64,000 nt of DNA from Muricauda sp. SCSIO 65647 (GCF_021534965.1 NZ_CP091037.1:3293501-3357500); one strand, 5' to 3'; positions 50,230-60,301 are shown, numbered from the stretch's first letter. Notes: generated by a model from the sequence alone, not told the origin. Numbers and translations are program-made.

Positions 50230-51180
50230 CTATTTCAAAAGTTCGATGATCTGAGAGGCCAGTTCAAGGCCAATTCTGTCTTGAGCTTCATTGGTGGCCG
50301 CTCCGATATGGGGGGTAAGCGAGACTTTCGGATGCATCAATAATTGCACTTCGGGCCGCGGTTCAGACTCAAAAACATCGAGTCCGGCAAAAGATACCTT
50401 TCCTTTTTCCAATGCCTCGACCAAGGCAATTTCATCGACAACGCCGCCGCGCGCCGCATTGATTATGGCGGCCCCTTCTTTAATGATATTGAATTCTTTT
50501 TTACCCAATACATAGTCTTTTTGGGCCGGCACATGTACCGTTACAAAATCAGCATTTTTTAGCACAGTTTCCTTGGTTTCGCTCTTGAGGTCAAAACCTA
50601 CGGACCGTTCATCATAAAATGACAATTTTATGGTAGCTTCTGGCACATACATATCGTGGTACATGACCTTCATGCCGACCCCTAGGGCAATTTTTGCCGT
50701 TGCTTGGCCGATACGACCGAAGCCAATGACCCCTAGGGTTTTTCCGCGAAGCTCAACGCCACCACCATAGCTTTTTTTCAGTTCCTTGAATCTGGAATCG
50801 CCTTCCAAGGGCATGTTGCGATTGGAGTCGTGCAGAAAGCGTACCCCGCCAAACAAATGTGCGAAAACCAACTCTGCCACCGATTCTGAAGAAGCAGCTG
50901 GGGTATTGATGACATGAATTCCTTTTGATTTGGCATAATCGACATCAATATTGTCCATGCCCACTCCGCCACGGCCAACCAGTTTGAGGCTAGGGCAGGC
51001 ATCTATCAAGTCTTTGCGCACTTTGGTCGCACTGCGCACCAATAGTGCCGCCACACTGTTTTCATTGATATAGTTTTCAAGCTGTTCTTGGGCCACCTTG
51101 GTGGTCAATACTTCGAAACCATTTTTTTCAAGGGCACTTTTGCCTGCATTTGAAATGCCATCATTGGCCAATATTTTCAT
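50230..51180 (-). CDS. serA: D-3-phosphoglycerate dehydrogenase
   Basis: 316 residues of the D-2-hydroxyacid dehydrogenase family without the regulatory ACT domain. NAD-binding GVIGFGRIGQATAKIALG, the GRGGVGMDNIDVDYAKSKGI motif, catalytic Arg in AARGGVVDE, Glu in DVFESEP and His in LTPHIGAAT are intact. It oxidises 3-phosphoglycerate to 3-phosphohydroxypyruvate, the first step of serine synthesis. The assignment to SerA rather than another hydroxyacid dehydrogenase rests on the adjacent serC 187 bases upstream. Confidence 0.9.
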   Translation of the reverse strand: MKILANDGISNAGKSALEKNGFEVLTTKVAQEQLENYINENSVAALLVRSATKVRKDLIDACPSLKLVGRGGVGMDNIDVDYAKSKGIHVINTPAASSESVAELVFAHLFGGVRFLHDSNRNMPLEGDSRFKELKKSYGGGVELRGKTLGVIGFGRIGQATAKIALGVGMKVMYHDMYVPEATIKLSFYDERSVGFDLKSETKETVLKNADFVTVHVPAQKDYVLGKKEFNIIKEGAAIINAARGGVVDEIALVEALEKGKVSFAGLDVFESEPRPEVQLLMHPKVSLTPHIGAATNEAQDRIGLELASQIIELLK

Positions 51181-51253
51181 CTGTGTAAAATTTTGTGATA
51201 GATTGGTATTAAAGCCATTCCAAAACCTGTTGCTCTAGGAACCGCTTTGCTCC

Positions 51254-51272
51254 CGCCTGTCTGGTAGGCAGG
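51254..51272. repeat. Intergenic inverted repeat between serC and serA
   Basis: CGCCTGTCTGGTAGGCAGG is a short imperfect palindrome of a kind I have seen repeated in Flavobacteriaceae intergenic DNA. The remainder of 51181-51367 shows no gene. Confidence 0.4.
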
Positions 51273-51367
51273 TTCGATAAATTTATTTTGATTGGGCTCT
51301 GTAAGGTATGCTCAAAAAAGTCTATACCCATGTCATTTTTTTCTTTATTGATTGAGATGATCACTTA

Positions 51368-52432
51368 TCATCCCTTTTTTTCAAGATCGCTCATAATATC
51401 GACCAAGGTGCCCACACTTTCCAAAGTCATGGCATTGTACATAGAGGCACGGTAGCCCCCAACGGATCGGTGCCCGTTGATACCGCTTATGCCCGCTTCC
51501 TTGCACAGTGTATCAAAGGTTTCTTTTAGTGTTTCATCGGTGATATTGAAGGTAGCGTTCATGTTCGAACGGTCTTCTTTGGCCGCAAAGCCTGCAAAAA
51601 CGGGATTCAAATCAATCTCTGAATAAATGAGGTTTGCCTTTTTTTCGTTGATTTCTTCGATGGCCGGTATTCCGCCCAAATCTTTGAGCCATTGCATGGT
51701 AAGCATCGACACATATACCGCAAAAACCGCAGGTGTGTTGAACATGCTATCTTTGGCAATATGAATGTTATAGTCGAGCATCGAAGGAACCTTGCGGCCT
51801 ACTTTACCCAGAATATCCTCTTTGACCACTACAAGGGTCGTACCTGCCGGGCCCATATTTTTCTGTGCACCCGCGTAGATGAGGTCGAATTGTGAGAAAT
51901 CAAGTTCGCGTGAGAAGATGTCAGAACTCATATCGCAGACCAATGGCGCATCGGTTTTTGGAAATTCTTTTATCTGTGTGCCAAAAATGGTATTGTTCGA
52001 GGTAAGGTGCAGGTAATCTAAGCCTGATGGTATTTTGTAGCCCTTTGGAATGTAATTGAAATTCTGGTCTTGTGAAGAGGCCACCTCGACCACATCACCG
52101 AGAAGCTTGGCCTCTTTAATGGCTTTTAGGCTCCAAGTACCTGTATTTACATAACCTGCTTTCTTTTCGAGCAGATTGTAGGCCGTCATTAAAAACTGGG
52201 TGCTCGCACCCCCTTGTAAGAATAGGGCAGAATAGCCTTTTCCCTCCAATCCCAAGAGCTCCAAAGCCAATGAACGGGCCTTTTCCATGATGGCCACGAA
52301 TTCTTTGCTTCGATGCGATATTTCAATCAGTGAAAGACCGATACCATCTAACTCTATGACTGCCTCGGCTGCCTTTTGCATGACTTCTTTGGGCAAAATA
52401 CAGGGACCTGCGCTAAAATTGTGTTTTTTCAT
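51368..52432 (-). CDS. serC: Phosphoserine aminotransferase
   Basis: 354 residues. Starts KKHNFSAGPCILPKEVMQKAAEAV, the SerC N-terminus; LFLQGGASTQF binds the PLP phosphate, and the Schiff-base lysine is in IYAGAQKNMGPAG. The C-terminal GHRSVGGYRASMYNA is diagnostic. It converts 3-phosphohydroxypyruvate plus glutamate to phosphoserine, and also acts in pyridoxal phosphate synthesis. A TAATTTTT element lies just before the ATG. Upstream, 52433-52773 holds heptamer arrays only. Confidence 0.95.
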   Translation of the reverse strand: MKKHNFSAGPCILPKEVMQKAAEAVIELDGIGLSLIEISHRSKEFVAIMEKARSLALELLGLEGKGYSALFLQGGASTQFLMTAYNLLEKKAGYVNTGTWSLKAIKEAKLLGDVVEVASSQDQNFNYIPKGYKIPSGLDYLHLTSNNTIFGTQIKEFPKTDAPLVCDMSSDIFSRELDFSQFDLIYAGAQKNMGPAGTTLVVVKEDILGKVGRKVPSMLDYNIHIAKDSMFNTPAVFAVYVSMLTMQWLKDLGGIPAIEEINEKKANLIYSEIDLNPVFAGFAAKEDRSNMNATFNITDETLKETFDTLCKEAGISGINGHRSVGGYRASMYNAMTLESVGTLVDIMSDLEKKG

Positions 52433-52583
52433 CCTAAAAAATTAAGCGATAAAGGTCTGAATTTTTACTGGAAAGAAAAACGAATAGTGGGGGTAAAACA
52501 AGACAATTTCATTTAGCTACTTGGTTACATGCCAAATAAAGCGGGTAATCGGGTTTTCAGGTTCAAGATTGCGGGGTTTGAAA

Positions 52584-52618
52584 GTAGTCTGTAGTCTGTA
52601 GTCTGTAGTCGGTAGTGG
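52584..52618. repeat. Heptamer tandem array 2
   Basis: Five 7-base units: three GTAGTCT, then GTAGTCG and GTAGTGG. On the other strand these read TACAGAC and TACCGAC, the same family as array 1, in inverse orientation to array 3, which begins 58 bases on. Confidence 0.8.
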
Positions 52619-52676
52619 CTCGTCTGTTCAAGGTTCAATGTTGTATTTCCTATTCAATCAAAGTTCAAATGCCTTT

Positions 52677-52788
52677 TACCGCTTTCCGCTTACTGCTTTC
52701 CGCTTACTGCTTTCCGCTTATCGCTCACTGCATACTGCTCACCGCTCACTGCATACTGCCTACCATCTACCCACTATCGTCCACCGTC
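52677..52788. repeat. Heptamer tandem array 3 (14-bp higher-order unit)
   Basis: Sixteen consecutive heptamers, arranged as eight 14-base units starting at 52677; the first three are nearly TACTGCT-TTCCGCT, later ones drift to CACTGCA, TACCATC, TATCGTC and CACCGTC. The last unit (52775-52788) overlaps the 3' end of the acyl-CoA reductase gene and supplies most of its stop codon and last four codons. Confidence 0.85.
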
Positions 52789-53850
52789 AAGGTTCTTCAC
52801 TCCAAGCCCTAGTTTCAATAGAAAATCAACAGTATCGATTCCGTCCGCATAATCATCAAGTTTTGGTTTCTGGGTCTGGCCAAAATTGATTTCATTTTCA
52901 AGGTTCATCTGAGATACCACACACTGTAAATCATCATTCTTTTCATTGAGTTTTTGCCCAAGGGCTTTTACCGTACCGTACTCCTCATAAAAAAGTGTCG
53001 CAATGGGGGAGTGAAGGCCTTGGTCTTTTTTTAAAATGATGAATCCGTTGTCAAAAATCTGAAACTCGCTCATCAGGTAAACGGCCTTGTTATAGTCATA
53101 GTTATTGGCGTATTTGTGATGGTTTATCACGGATTTGTATTTGAACATGGCATTGAAAAACGTATCAAGATCGTAACCTTTGGGCACAAATAGCTTTGAG
53201 ACGTTTCGACAACCGAGTCCGAAATATCGAAAAATGTCCTCACCCAAGGCTTCTAGGTCTTCTTTGGTTTCGTTGCCCGAGAGTACTGCGACGGAAGTTC
53301 TATTTTTTCTGATGATATGTGGATGGTCCTTAAAGTAATACTCAAAATAACGTGCGGTATTGTTGCTTCCCGTGGCGATTACGGCATCAAAGTCTTCGAT
53401 TTTACTAGCTGCGAACAGAATGCGATTTTTTAAAAGGGGCTCTTCTTTCATTAGAAATGCTGATAGTGCCGGTAAAAGATTTTTATCGTTCGATGACAGT
53501 TTACAAAGCACTTTGTTGCCAGTGATCAACACCGATAGAAAATCGTGAAAACCGACAAGGGGAATATTGCCGGCCATAACAATGGAAATGGTCTTTGAAG
53601 ACCTGCCTTGTGGAATGTCATACGTTTCAAGCCAATTTTCAAGGTTCTTGGTCGTCAAGGCCTCTGCCCATTGCCGTAACGCAAATAAGATATTATCTCG
53701 TGTGAACCAGCCGTTTTGTCGTTCGGCTTTTGCCACGGCATCATTCAACAGTTCAAAGCCAGTGTTGTTCGAATTGCCATTTTCACAAAAATCACCTAGA
53801 TAAGTGCCCAGTTTAACAAAAGCGTTCAATATTGTGTTCCGTTCGGTCAT
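52774..53850 (-). CDS. LuxC-like acyl-CoA reductase
   Basis: 358 residues. The pattern (SIVMAGNIPLVGFHDFLSVLITGNKVLCKLSSNDKNLLP, ATGSNNTARYFEYYF, GLGCRNVSKLFVP with the probable catalytic Cys) matches the acyl-CoA reductase/LuxC family related to aldehyde dehydrogenases, which reduce fatty acyl thioesters to aldehydes with NADPH. It is divergent from a ferredoxin gene. The last four residues DGGR and most of the TAG stop are encoded by the final unit of a heptamer repeat array, so the natural C-terminus may have been changed. Confidence 0.85.
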   Translation of the reverse strand: MTERNTILNAFVKLGTYLGDFCENGNSNNTGFELLNDAVAKAERQNGWFTRDNILFALRQWAEALTTKNLENWLETYDIPQGRSSKTISIVMAGNIPLVGFHDFLSVLITGNKVLCKLSSNDKNLLPALSAFLMKEEPLLKNRILFAASKIEDFDAVIATGSNNTARYFEYYFKDHPHIIRKNRTSVAVLSGNETKEDLEALGEDIFRYFGLGCRNVSKLFVPKGYDLDTFFNAMFKYKSVINHHKYANNYDYNKAVYLMSEFQIFDNGFIILKKDQGLHSPIATLFYEEYGTVKALGQKLNEKNDDLQCVVSQMNLENEINFGQTQKPKLDDYADGIDTVDFLLKLGLGVKNLDGGR

Positions 53851-53854
53851 TAAA

Positions 53855-53886
53855 TTTGTAATACAGTTGCGCAGGGGTTATTTTTG
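53855..53886 (+). promoter_or_regulatory. Promoter of the ferredoxin gene
   Basis: TTTG (53855-53858), exactly 20 bases, then TATTTTTG (53879-53886): one of the best consensus promoters in the window. Leader about 44 bases to ATG 53937. Confidence 0.65.
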
Positions 53887-53936
53887 TGTAAAAATAAGCA
53901 TGCCGTTGAGAAACCGGCGCTAAGAAAAAGAAAATC

Positions 53937-54290
53937 ATGGCAATCATTATTACTGACGAGTGTATCAATTGTGGGGCGTGTGAGCCCGAGTGCCCCAATA
54001 CGGCTATTTATGAAGGTGCCGATGAGTGGCGTTATGCAGACGGCACTTCACTAAAAGGTGATGTGGTATTGCCCGATGGCAAGGCCGTAAATGCTGAAGA
54101 GGTACAAGAACCCATAAGTGATGAAATCTATTATATCGCTCCCGATAAATGTACAGAGTGCATGGGCTTTCACGAAGAGCCCCAATGCGCTGCCGTTTGC
54201 CCGGTTGACTGTTGTGTGCCTGATGAAGACCGTGTCGAGACCGAGGAAGAACTCTTGGGCAAGCAACGTTTCATGCACCCAGATGAATGA
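53937..54290 (+). CDS. Dicluster 4Fe-4S ferredoxin
   Basis: 117 residues. Cluster-binding motifs [12 protein letters not shown] (residues about 10-21) and [18 protein letters not shown] with a following CC give two 4Fe-4S sites; the second has the expanded spacing typical of the YfhL-like/bacterial dicluster family. An acidic insertion lies between them. Cytoplasmic electron carrier. Divergent from the acyl-CoA reductase, an arrangement I remember as common in Flavobacteriia. Followed directly by a terminator. Confidence 0.92.
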   Translation: MAIIITDECINCGACEPECPNTAIYEGADEWRYADGTSLKGDVVLPDGKAVNAEEVQEPISDEIYYIAPDKCTECMGFHEEPQCAAVCPVDCCVPDEDRVETEEELLGKQRFMHPDE

Positions 54291-54317
54291 ATATTGTTTA
54301 TAATTGGAGTAAATTGG

Positions 54318-54343
54318 CCGGGTCTTCTTGACTCGGTTTTTTT
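54318..54343 (+). terminator. Rho-independent terminator after the ferredoxin gene
   Basis: CCGGGTC (54318-54324), TTCTT loop, GACTCGG (54330-54336; one G-U pair) and seven T (54337-54343). The T run touches the ATG of the next small ORF. Confidence 0.8.
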
Positions 54344-54469
54344 ATGGAAAAGAAAAAAGAATATAGCGGTTTTTGGAAACAGGCGGGATGCATACTATCC
54401 GTAATAGCCATATTGGCCTTTCTTACCATTTTGGCGCTGTTCATCTATTTTGCGATCAAGCGGGTTTAG
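54344..54469 (+). CDS. Small single-helix membrane protein (41 aa)
   Basis: ATG 54344 to TAG 54469. A polar, lysine-rich N-terminus (MEKKKEYSGFWKQAG) is followed by one strong membrane helix (ILSVIAILAFLTILALFIYFAI) and a KR end, the composition of a real small membrane protein. It begins immediately after the T tract of the ferredoxin terminator, so its expression would need read-through or a start within the terminator. Function unknown. Confidence 0.55.
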   Translation: MEKKKEYSGFWKQAGCILSVIAILAFLTILALFIYFAIKRV

Positions 54470-54506
54470 AAACGGTCGCGATGGCCCATTTTCTAAAACT
54501 TCAACT

Positions 54507-54514
54507 TATATTTG
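54507..54514 (+). promoter_or_regulatory. -7 element of ychF
   Basis: TATATTTG matches TAnnTTTG and places the transcript start about 13 bases before ATG 54534. Confidence 0.5.
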
Positions 54515-54533
54515 CGGCCATTAAATTTTAAGA

Positions 54534-55628
54534 ATGAAAGCTGGAATCGTAGGATTGCCAAATGTCGGAAAATCGACACTTTTCAATTGTCTCTCAAATG
54601 CCAAGGCACAAAGTGCCAACTTTCCGTTTTGTACCATTGAGCCGAATATTGGAGTGGTCAACGTACCTGACCTACGTTTAGAAAAATTGGAAGAATTGGT
54701 GAATCCGCAAAGAGTGGTGCCGGCTACTGTCGAAATTGTCGATATCGCTGGTTTGGTAAAAGGGGCCAGCAAGGGTGAGGGCCTGGGAAACCAGTTTTTG
54801 GGCAATATTCGGGAGACCGATGCCATTCTTCATGTGCTGCGCTGCTTTGACAATGACAATGTGGTGCATGTCGACGGTTCTGTAGATCCTATTCGCGATA
54901 AAGAGACCATCGATATCGAACTTCAATTGCGCGATCTCGAGAGCGTTGAAAAAAAATTGGATAAGGTAAACCGTGCGGCCAAGACCGGTAACAAAGAAGC
55001 CCAGAAAGAGGCAGCGGTGCTCAATGAACTGAAATCGGGCTTGGAATCTGGAATTTCAGTGCGTGCCATTCAAGTTGCTGATGACGATCGCACCGAATTT
55101 GTAAAGCCCTTGCAACTGATCACCGACAAACCTGTCATGTACGTCTGCAATGTCGATGAGGCCGCGGCGGTCGATGGCAATGCCTATGTTGAAAAAGTAA
55201 AGAAAGCCGTGGTCGATGAAGATGCAGAAGTCATTTTCTTGGCCGTGGGCACCGAAGCGGATATTACCGAGTTGGATACCTACGAAGAACGCCAGCTCTT
55301 CTTGGAAGATTTGGGATTGTCAGAACCCGGTTCAGCAAAACTTATTCGCGGGGCCTATAAATTGTTGAATTTAGAGACGTATTTCACGGCCGGTGAAAAA
55401 GAGGTACGTGCCTGGACCATCAAAATAGGATCGACCGCCCCCCAAGCAGCGGGCGTGATCCATACCGATTTTGAGAAGGGCTTTATTCGCGCCGAGGTCA
55501 TTTCGTACGACGATTATGTGCAATATGGCAGTGAGGCCAAAGTCAAAGAGGCCGGCAAGATGCGGGTCGAGGGCAAAGACTACGTGGTCAAAGACGGTGA
55601 CGTGATGCACTTTAGGTTCAATGTTTGA
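54534..55628 (+). CDS. ychF: Redox-regulated ATPase YchF (Obg-like)
   Basis: 364 residues, full length. G1 GLPNVGKSTLFNCLSNA, the switch region NFPFCTIEPNIG, G3 DIAGLVKGASKGEG, the altered G4 that favours ATP over GTP, a central coiled-coil insertion (about 130-200) and a C-terminal TGS domain (WTIKIGSTAPQAAGVIHTDFEKGF). It binds ribosomes and is linked to oxidative-stress responses. Cytoplasmic. The 55629-55751 gap to parE has no clear feature. Confidence 0.96.
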   Translation: MKAGIVGLPNVGKSTLFNCLSNAKAQSANFPFCTIEPNIGVVNVPDLRLEKLEELVNPQRVVPATVEIVDIAGLVKGASKGEGLGNQFLGNIRETDAILHVLRCFDNDNVVHVDGSVDPIRDKETIDIELQLRDLESVEKKLDKVNRAAKTGNKEAQKEAAVLNELKSGLESGISVRAIQVADDDRTEFVKPLQLITDKPVMYVCNVDEAAAVDGNAYVEKVKKAVVDEDAEVIFLAVGTEADITELDTYEERQLFLEDLGLSEPGSAKLIRGAYKLLNLETYFTAGEKEVRAWTIKIGSTAPQAAGVIHTDFEKGFIRAEVISYDDYVQYGSEAKVKEAGKMRVEGKDYVVKDGDVMHFRFNV

Positions 55629-55751
55629 TTGCCGATCGACCTACGTTTCATATAGCTAGAGTTATTAAAAAGCGCTGTTGATTACTTTCTTGGTACTACA
55701 TTTTGATATTTGGCCCTAAATTTTATATTAGCTAGGATAAACCCTGAATAA

Positions 55752-57611
55752 ATGGCGCAGGCCCAATATACCGAAGAGAACATACGCTCACTTGACTGGA
55801 AAGAGCACATTCGCATGCGTCCCGGTATGTACATCGGTAAATTGGGCGATGGTTCTTCTGCTGATGACGGTATCTACATCTTATTAAAAGAGGTCATCGA
55901 TAATTGTATCGATGAGTTTGTGATGGGTGCGGGCAAGACCATAGAGATTTCCATTCGTGACAATACCGTTAACGTACGCGACTATGGGCGGGGCATTCCC
56001 CTGGGGAAGGTGGTCGATGTGGTCTCAAAGATGAACACTGGGGGCAAGTATGATACCCGGGCCTTTAAGAAGTCAGTGGGTTTGAACGGTGTGGGTACCA
56101 AAGCGGTGAATGCGCTTTCCACGTACTTCAAGGTAGAATCGACCCGGGATGGAAAGTCGAAAACGGCCGAGTTTCAAACAGGCGAGCTGGTCAATGAAGA
56201 GCTGCTTGAAGAAACCTCACGAAGAAAGGGTACCAAGGTCAGTTTTGTGCCCGACGAATCCATTTTCAAAAAATATAAATACCGTAACGAGTATGTCGAG
56301 CGCATGCTCAGAAACTACGTGTACCTCAATCCAGGGTTGACCATTGTATTCAACGGTGAGAAATTCCACTCAGAAAACGGACTTAAAGACCTGCTCGAAG
56401 ACAATACCAATGCCGATGACATGTTGTACCCCGTTATTCATCTCAGGGGAGACGATATCGAAGTGGCCATGACCCATAGCAAGACACAGTACAGTGAAGA
56501 GTACCATTCGTTCGTCAACGGTCAGAATACCACCCAAGGTGGAACGCACCAAGCGGCTTTCAGGGAGGCCGTGGTAAAGACCATTCGCGATTTCTACGGA
56601 AAGAACTACGATGCGTCTGACATTCGAAAATCGATCATTTCGGCGATTTCCATCAAGGTGATGGAACCTGTCTTTGAAAGCCAGACCAAGACCAAATTGG
56701 GGTCTACCGAAATGGGAGGCGGACTGCCCACCGTGCGCACCTATATCAATGATTTCATCGGAAGGCAACTCGATAACTACCTGCACAAAAATTCCGAAAC
56801 GGCCGAAACGTTGCAGCGCAAGATCATGCAGGCCGAAAAAGAACGAAAAGAACTTTCGGGCATTCGCAAATTGGCGCGTGAGCGTGCCAAGAAAGCCAGT
56901 TTGCACAATAAAAAACTACGGGATTGTCGCGTACACCTTGGCGACATGAAGAGCGACAGGCGGCTAGAGTCCACCCTGTTCATCACCGAGGGTGATTCGG
57001 CTTCCGGTTCCATCACCAAATCACGTGATGTCAATACCCAAGCGGTGTTCAGTCTTCGTGGAAAGCCCTTGAATTCTTACGGAATGTCAAAAAAGGTAGT
57101 GTATGAAAACGAAGAGTTCAATCTTTTGCAGGCCGCGTTGAACATCGAAGAATCGATGGAAAACCTCAGGTACAACAATATTGTGATCGCCACCGATGCC
57201 GATGTTGACGGTATGCACATCCGCTTATTGTTGATCACGTTTTTTCTTCAGTTCTTTCCTGAGTTGATAAAAGAAAACCACCTGTATATCTTACAGACCC
57301 CCTTGTTCAGGGTGCGCAATAAAAAAGAAACCATCTACTGCTATAGTGACGAAGAAAAACGGAAGGCCATCGAAAAACTTTCGGGAAAACCTGAAATAAC
57401 CCGATTTAAGGGATTGGGCGAGATATCACCTGACGAGTTCAAACATTTTATAGGTGATGACATCAGACTAGAACCCGTGATGCTCGACAAGAGCATGAGC
57501 ATCGATAGCCTACTGAAGTTTTATATGGGCAAAAATACCCCAGACCGTCAAGAATTCATTATAGAAAATCTTAAAGTAGAACTTGATTTGGTCGAAGAAA
57601 ACCAATTGTAA
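55752..57611 (+). CDS. parE: DNA topoisomerase IV subunit B
   Basis: 619 residues. GHKL ATPase motifs: [14 protein letters not shown] (Asn for Mg-ATP), [23 protein letters not shown]; then the transducer domain and the TOPRIM domain with [10 protein letters not shown] and DADVDGMHI, which coordinate Mg for DNA cleavage with ParC. Length and the direct partner parC 22 bases downstream favour topoisomerase IV over gyrase B. It decatenates daughter chromosomes. Confidence 0.93.
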   Translation: MAQAQYTEENIRSLDWKEHIRMRPGMYIGKLGDGSSADDGIYILLKEVIDNCIDEFVMGAGKTIEISIRDNTVNVRDYGRGIPLGKVVDVVSKMNTGGKYDTRAFKKSVGLNGVGTKAVNALSTYFKVESTRDGKSKTAEFQTGELVNEELLEETSRRKGTKVSFVPDESIFKKYKYRNEYVERMLRNYVYLNPGLTIVFNGEKFHSENGLKDLLEDNTNADDMLYPVIHLRGDDIEVAMTHSKTQYSEEYHSFVNGQNTTQGGTHQAAFREAVVKTIRDFYGKNYDASDIRKSIISAISIKVMEPVFESQTKTKLGSTEMGGGLPTVRTYINDFIGRQLDNYLHKNSETAETLQRKIMQAEKERKELSGIRKLARERAKKASLHNKKLRDCRVHLGDMKSDRRLESTLFITEGDSASGSITKSRDVNTQAVFSLRGKPLNSYGMSKKVVYENEEFNLLQAALNIEESMENLRYNNIVIATDADVDGMHIRLLLITFFLQFFPELIKENHLYILQTPLFRVRNKKETIYCYSDEEKRKAIEKLSGKPEITRFKGLGEISPDEFKHFIGDDIRLEPVMLDKSMSIDSLLKFYMGKNTPDRQEFIIENLKVELDLVEENQL

Positions 57612-57633
57612 AACAGTTAGTTGATATTTCTGA

Positions 57634-60270
57634 ATGGAAGAAAATGGTGAATTGAACGGCGAGCCACAGGGATTTCAAGACGAAAGCCAAGAGACCTTGA
57701 CGAAGGTTACGGGCATGTACAAAGATTGGTTTTTGGATTATGCCTCTTATGTCATTCTCGAGCGGGCCGTGCCCGCCATTGAAGACGGCTTCAAACCGGT
57801 ACAGCGTCGTATCATGCATGCCCTGAAAGAATTGGATGACGGTCGTTACAACAAAGTTGCCAATGTCGTCGGGCATACCATGCAATACCACCCCCATGGC
57901 GATGCCAGTATCGCCGATGCGATGGTGCAATTGGGCCAAAAAGACCTGCTGATCGATACCCAGGGCAACTGGGGCAATATCTTGACCGGTGATAGTGCAG
58001 CTGCATCACGGTATATCGAGGCCAGATTGTCAAAGTTTGCCCTAGAGGTGGTTTACAGTCCGAAAATCACCGAATGGCAGCTTTCGTATGATGGCAGAAA
58101 GAAAGAACCCGTCAACCTTCCGGTGAAATTCCCTTTGTTGTTGGCACAGGGTGCCGAGGGCATTGCAGTTGGACTTTCCACTAAAATTCTCCCCCACAAT
58201 TTCAATGAGCTCATCGATGCTTCCATCAAACATCTGAAGGGGCAGCGTTTCAAACTGTTTCCTGATTTTCCTACGGCCGGTATCATCGACGTCACCAATT
58301 ACAACGACGGTGTGCGGGGGGGCAAGGTCAGGGTGCGTGCCAAAATTTCGCAAAAAGACAAAAACACCTTGGTAATAACCGAGATACCTTATGGCACCAA
58401 CACTTCTTCTTTGATCGACTCCATCCTAAAAGCAAACGATAAGGGAAAGATCAAAATAAAACGTATCGAAGACAATACTGCTGCCGAGGTCGAAATATTG
58501 GTCCACCTGCCAAGTGGCATTTCGCCCGACAAAACGATCGATGCACTTTATGCTTTTACCGCTTGCGAAACATCGATTTCTCCCTTGGCCTGTGTCATAG
58601 AAGACAACAAGCCCATCTTTTTGGGAATTAAGGAAATGTTGGAACGTTCTACCGATCATACGGTCGAGCTGCTTAAAAGAGAGCTCGAAATACAACTTTC
58701 AGAACTTGAAGAACAATGGCACTTTGCTTCATTGGAACGCATTTTCATCGAAAACAGAATTTACCGCGATATCGAGGAGGAAGAAACCTGGGAGGGCGTG
58801 ATCCAAGCCATTGACAAGGGCCTTAAGCCCCATATCAAAATGTTGAAAAGGGCAGTGACCGAAGAAGATATAGTCAAGTTGACCGAGATTCGTATCAAAC
58901 GTATTTCGAAGTTTGATCTAGATAAGGCCCAACAGCACATCGAGAGCCTTGATGAAAAGATTGCAAAGACAAAGCACCATCTTCAACATTTGACCGACTA
59001 TGCCATTGATTACTTCAAAGAACTGAAGAAAAAGTACGGTGCCGGGCGTGGGCGAAAATCTGAAATCAGGATTTTTGACGATATAGAGGCTACCAAAGTG
59101 GTCATACGCAATACAAAACTGTATGTAAACCGTGAAGAGGGCTTTGTGGGCACTTCGATGCGCCGTGATGAATACGTGACCGATTGCAGTGACATCGACG
59201 ACATCATCGTTTTCACCAAAAAAGGAGAAATGATGGTCACCAAGGTCGATTCCAAAACTTTTGTGGGCAAGAATATCGTTCATGTGGCCGTTTTCAAGAA
59301 AAAGGATAAGCGCACCACCTATAACATGATCTATAAGGATGGTAGGGGTGGCCCCAGTTATATCAAGCGGTTCAATGTCACCGGTGTGACCCGAGACAAG
59401 CTTTATGACCTCACCAATGGCAAGGCAAGCTCTGACGTCTTGTATTTCACTGCCAACCCTAACGGGGAAGCTGAAGTGGTCACGGTGAACCTTCGCCAAA
59501 CAGGAAGCATCAAAAAGTTGAAATGGGATCTCGATTTTGCCGATGTGCTTATCAAGGGACGTAACTCGAAGGGTAATTTGGTGACCAAATATGCCGTTAA
59601 GCGTATTGAGTTGAAAGAAAAGGGACTCTCGACGTTGAAGCCCAGAAAACTTTGGTTTGATGAAACGGTGCAGCGTTTGAACGTTGATGAAAGGGGAGAG
59701 CTATTGGGCGAGTTCACCAGTGCTGACCGTTTGTTGTTGATCAATCAAAAGGGAGTTGCTAAAACGGTGATTCCAGAGCTTACGCTGCGTTTTGATGACG
59801 ATTTGGTGGTATTGGAAAAATGGGATTCCAAGAAACCCCTTACCGCCATTTATTGGGAAGGGGAAAAAGAGCTCTTTTACGTCAAACGTTTTATGATTGA
59901 AAATCCCGATAAGGAGGAAACCATCATCACAGACCATTCTAAATCATATCTTGAAAAAGTATTTATTGACTACCGACCACGGGCTGAGGTCGTGTTCGTG
60001 AAAAAGCGTGGCGAAGAACGGAAAGACAACTGGGAAATTGATTTGGAATCGTTCATAGCGGTCAAGGGCATCACCGCAATGGGCAACCAGCTGACCAAAG
60101 AAAAAGTGCTCGAAATCAATGAGATGGAACCTTTGCCCTATACGCCACCAGCGCCTAAAAAGGCCGAAGAAATTGAAGTGGTCGATGAAGAAAACATTTC
60201 ACATGCCACCTCAAGTGAAGACGATATCAAAAGTCAAAAGGGAGATAACGAGCAAACAACATTGTTTTAA
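57634..60270 (+). CDS. parC: DNA topoisomerase IV subunit A
   Basis: 878 residues. Winged-helix core with GFKPVQRRIMHAL, YHPHGDASIADAMVQL and the catalytic tyrosine Y127 in AASRYIEARL; a long coiled-coil and then a C-terminal beta-propeller-like domain (FTKKGEMMVTKVD, LINQKGVAKTV) that wraps DNA. The C-terminus ends in an acidic, disordered tail. It pairs with parE immediately upstream. No gyrase-box QRRGGKG is evident, consistent with ParC. Confidence 0.93.
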   Translation: MEENGELNGEPQGFQDESQETLTKVTGMYKDWFLDYASYVILERAVPAIEDGFKPVQRRIMHALKELDDGRYNKVANVVGHTMQYHPHGDASIADAMVQLGQKDLLIDTQGNWGNILTGDSAAASRYIEARLSKFALEVVYSPKITEWQLSYDGRKKEPVNLPVKFPLLLAQGAEGIAVGLSTKILPHNFNELIDASIKHLKGQRFKLFPDFPTAGIIDVTNYNDGVRGGKVRVRAKISQKDKNTLVITEIPYGTNTSSLIDSILKANDKGKIKIKRIEDNTAAEVEILVHLPSGISPDKTIDALYAFTACETSISPLACVIEDNKPIFLGIKEMLERSTDHTVELLKRELEIQLSELEEQWHFASLERIFIENRIYRDIEEEETWEGVIQAIDKGLKPHIKMLKRAVTEEDIVKLTEIRIKRISKFDLDKAQQHIESLDEKIAKTKHHLQHLTDYAIDYFKELKKKYGAGRGRKSEIRIFDDIEATKVVIRNTKLYVNREEGFVGTSMRRDEYVTDCSDIDDIIVFTKKGEMMVTKVDSKTFVGKNIVHVAVFKKKDKRTTYNMIYKDGRGGPSYIKRFNVTGVTRDKLYDLTNGKASSDVLYFTANPNGEAEVVTVNLRQTGSIKKLKWDLDFADVLIKGRNSKGNLVTKYAVKRIELKEKGLSTLKPRKLWFDETVQRLNVDERGELLGEFTSADRLLLINQKGVAKTVIPELTLRFDDDLVVLEKWDSKKPLTAIYWEGEKELFYVKRFMIENPDKEETIITDHSKSYLEKVFIDYRPRAEVVFVKKRGEERKDNWEIDLESFIAVKGITAMGNQLTKEKVLEINEMEPLPYTPPAPKKAEEIEVVDEENISHATSSEDDIKSQKGDNEQTTLF

Positions 60271-60301
60271 TCCTTTATTCTCTGTATTTTCAGCAAATAC
60301 A

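Noticed and set aside
51251-51290. tRNA-like piece with GGTTCGATAAATT resembling a T-loop
   Set aside because: No acceptor stem, D-arm or anticodon arm can be drawn around it; it is part of an intergenic inverted repeat.
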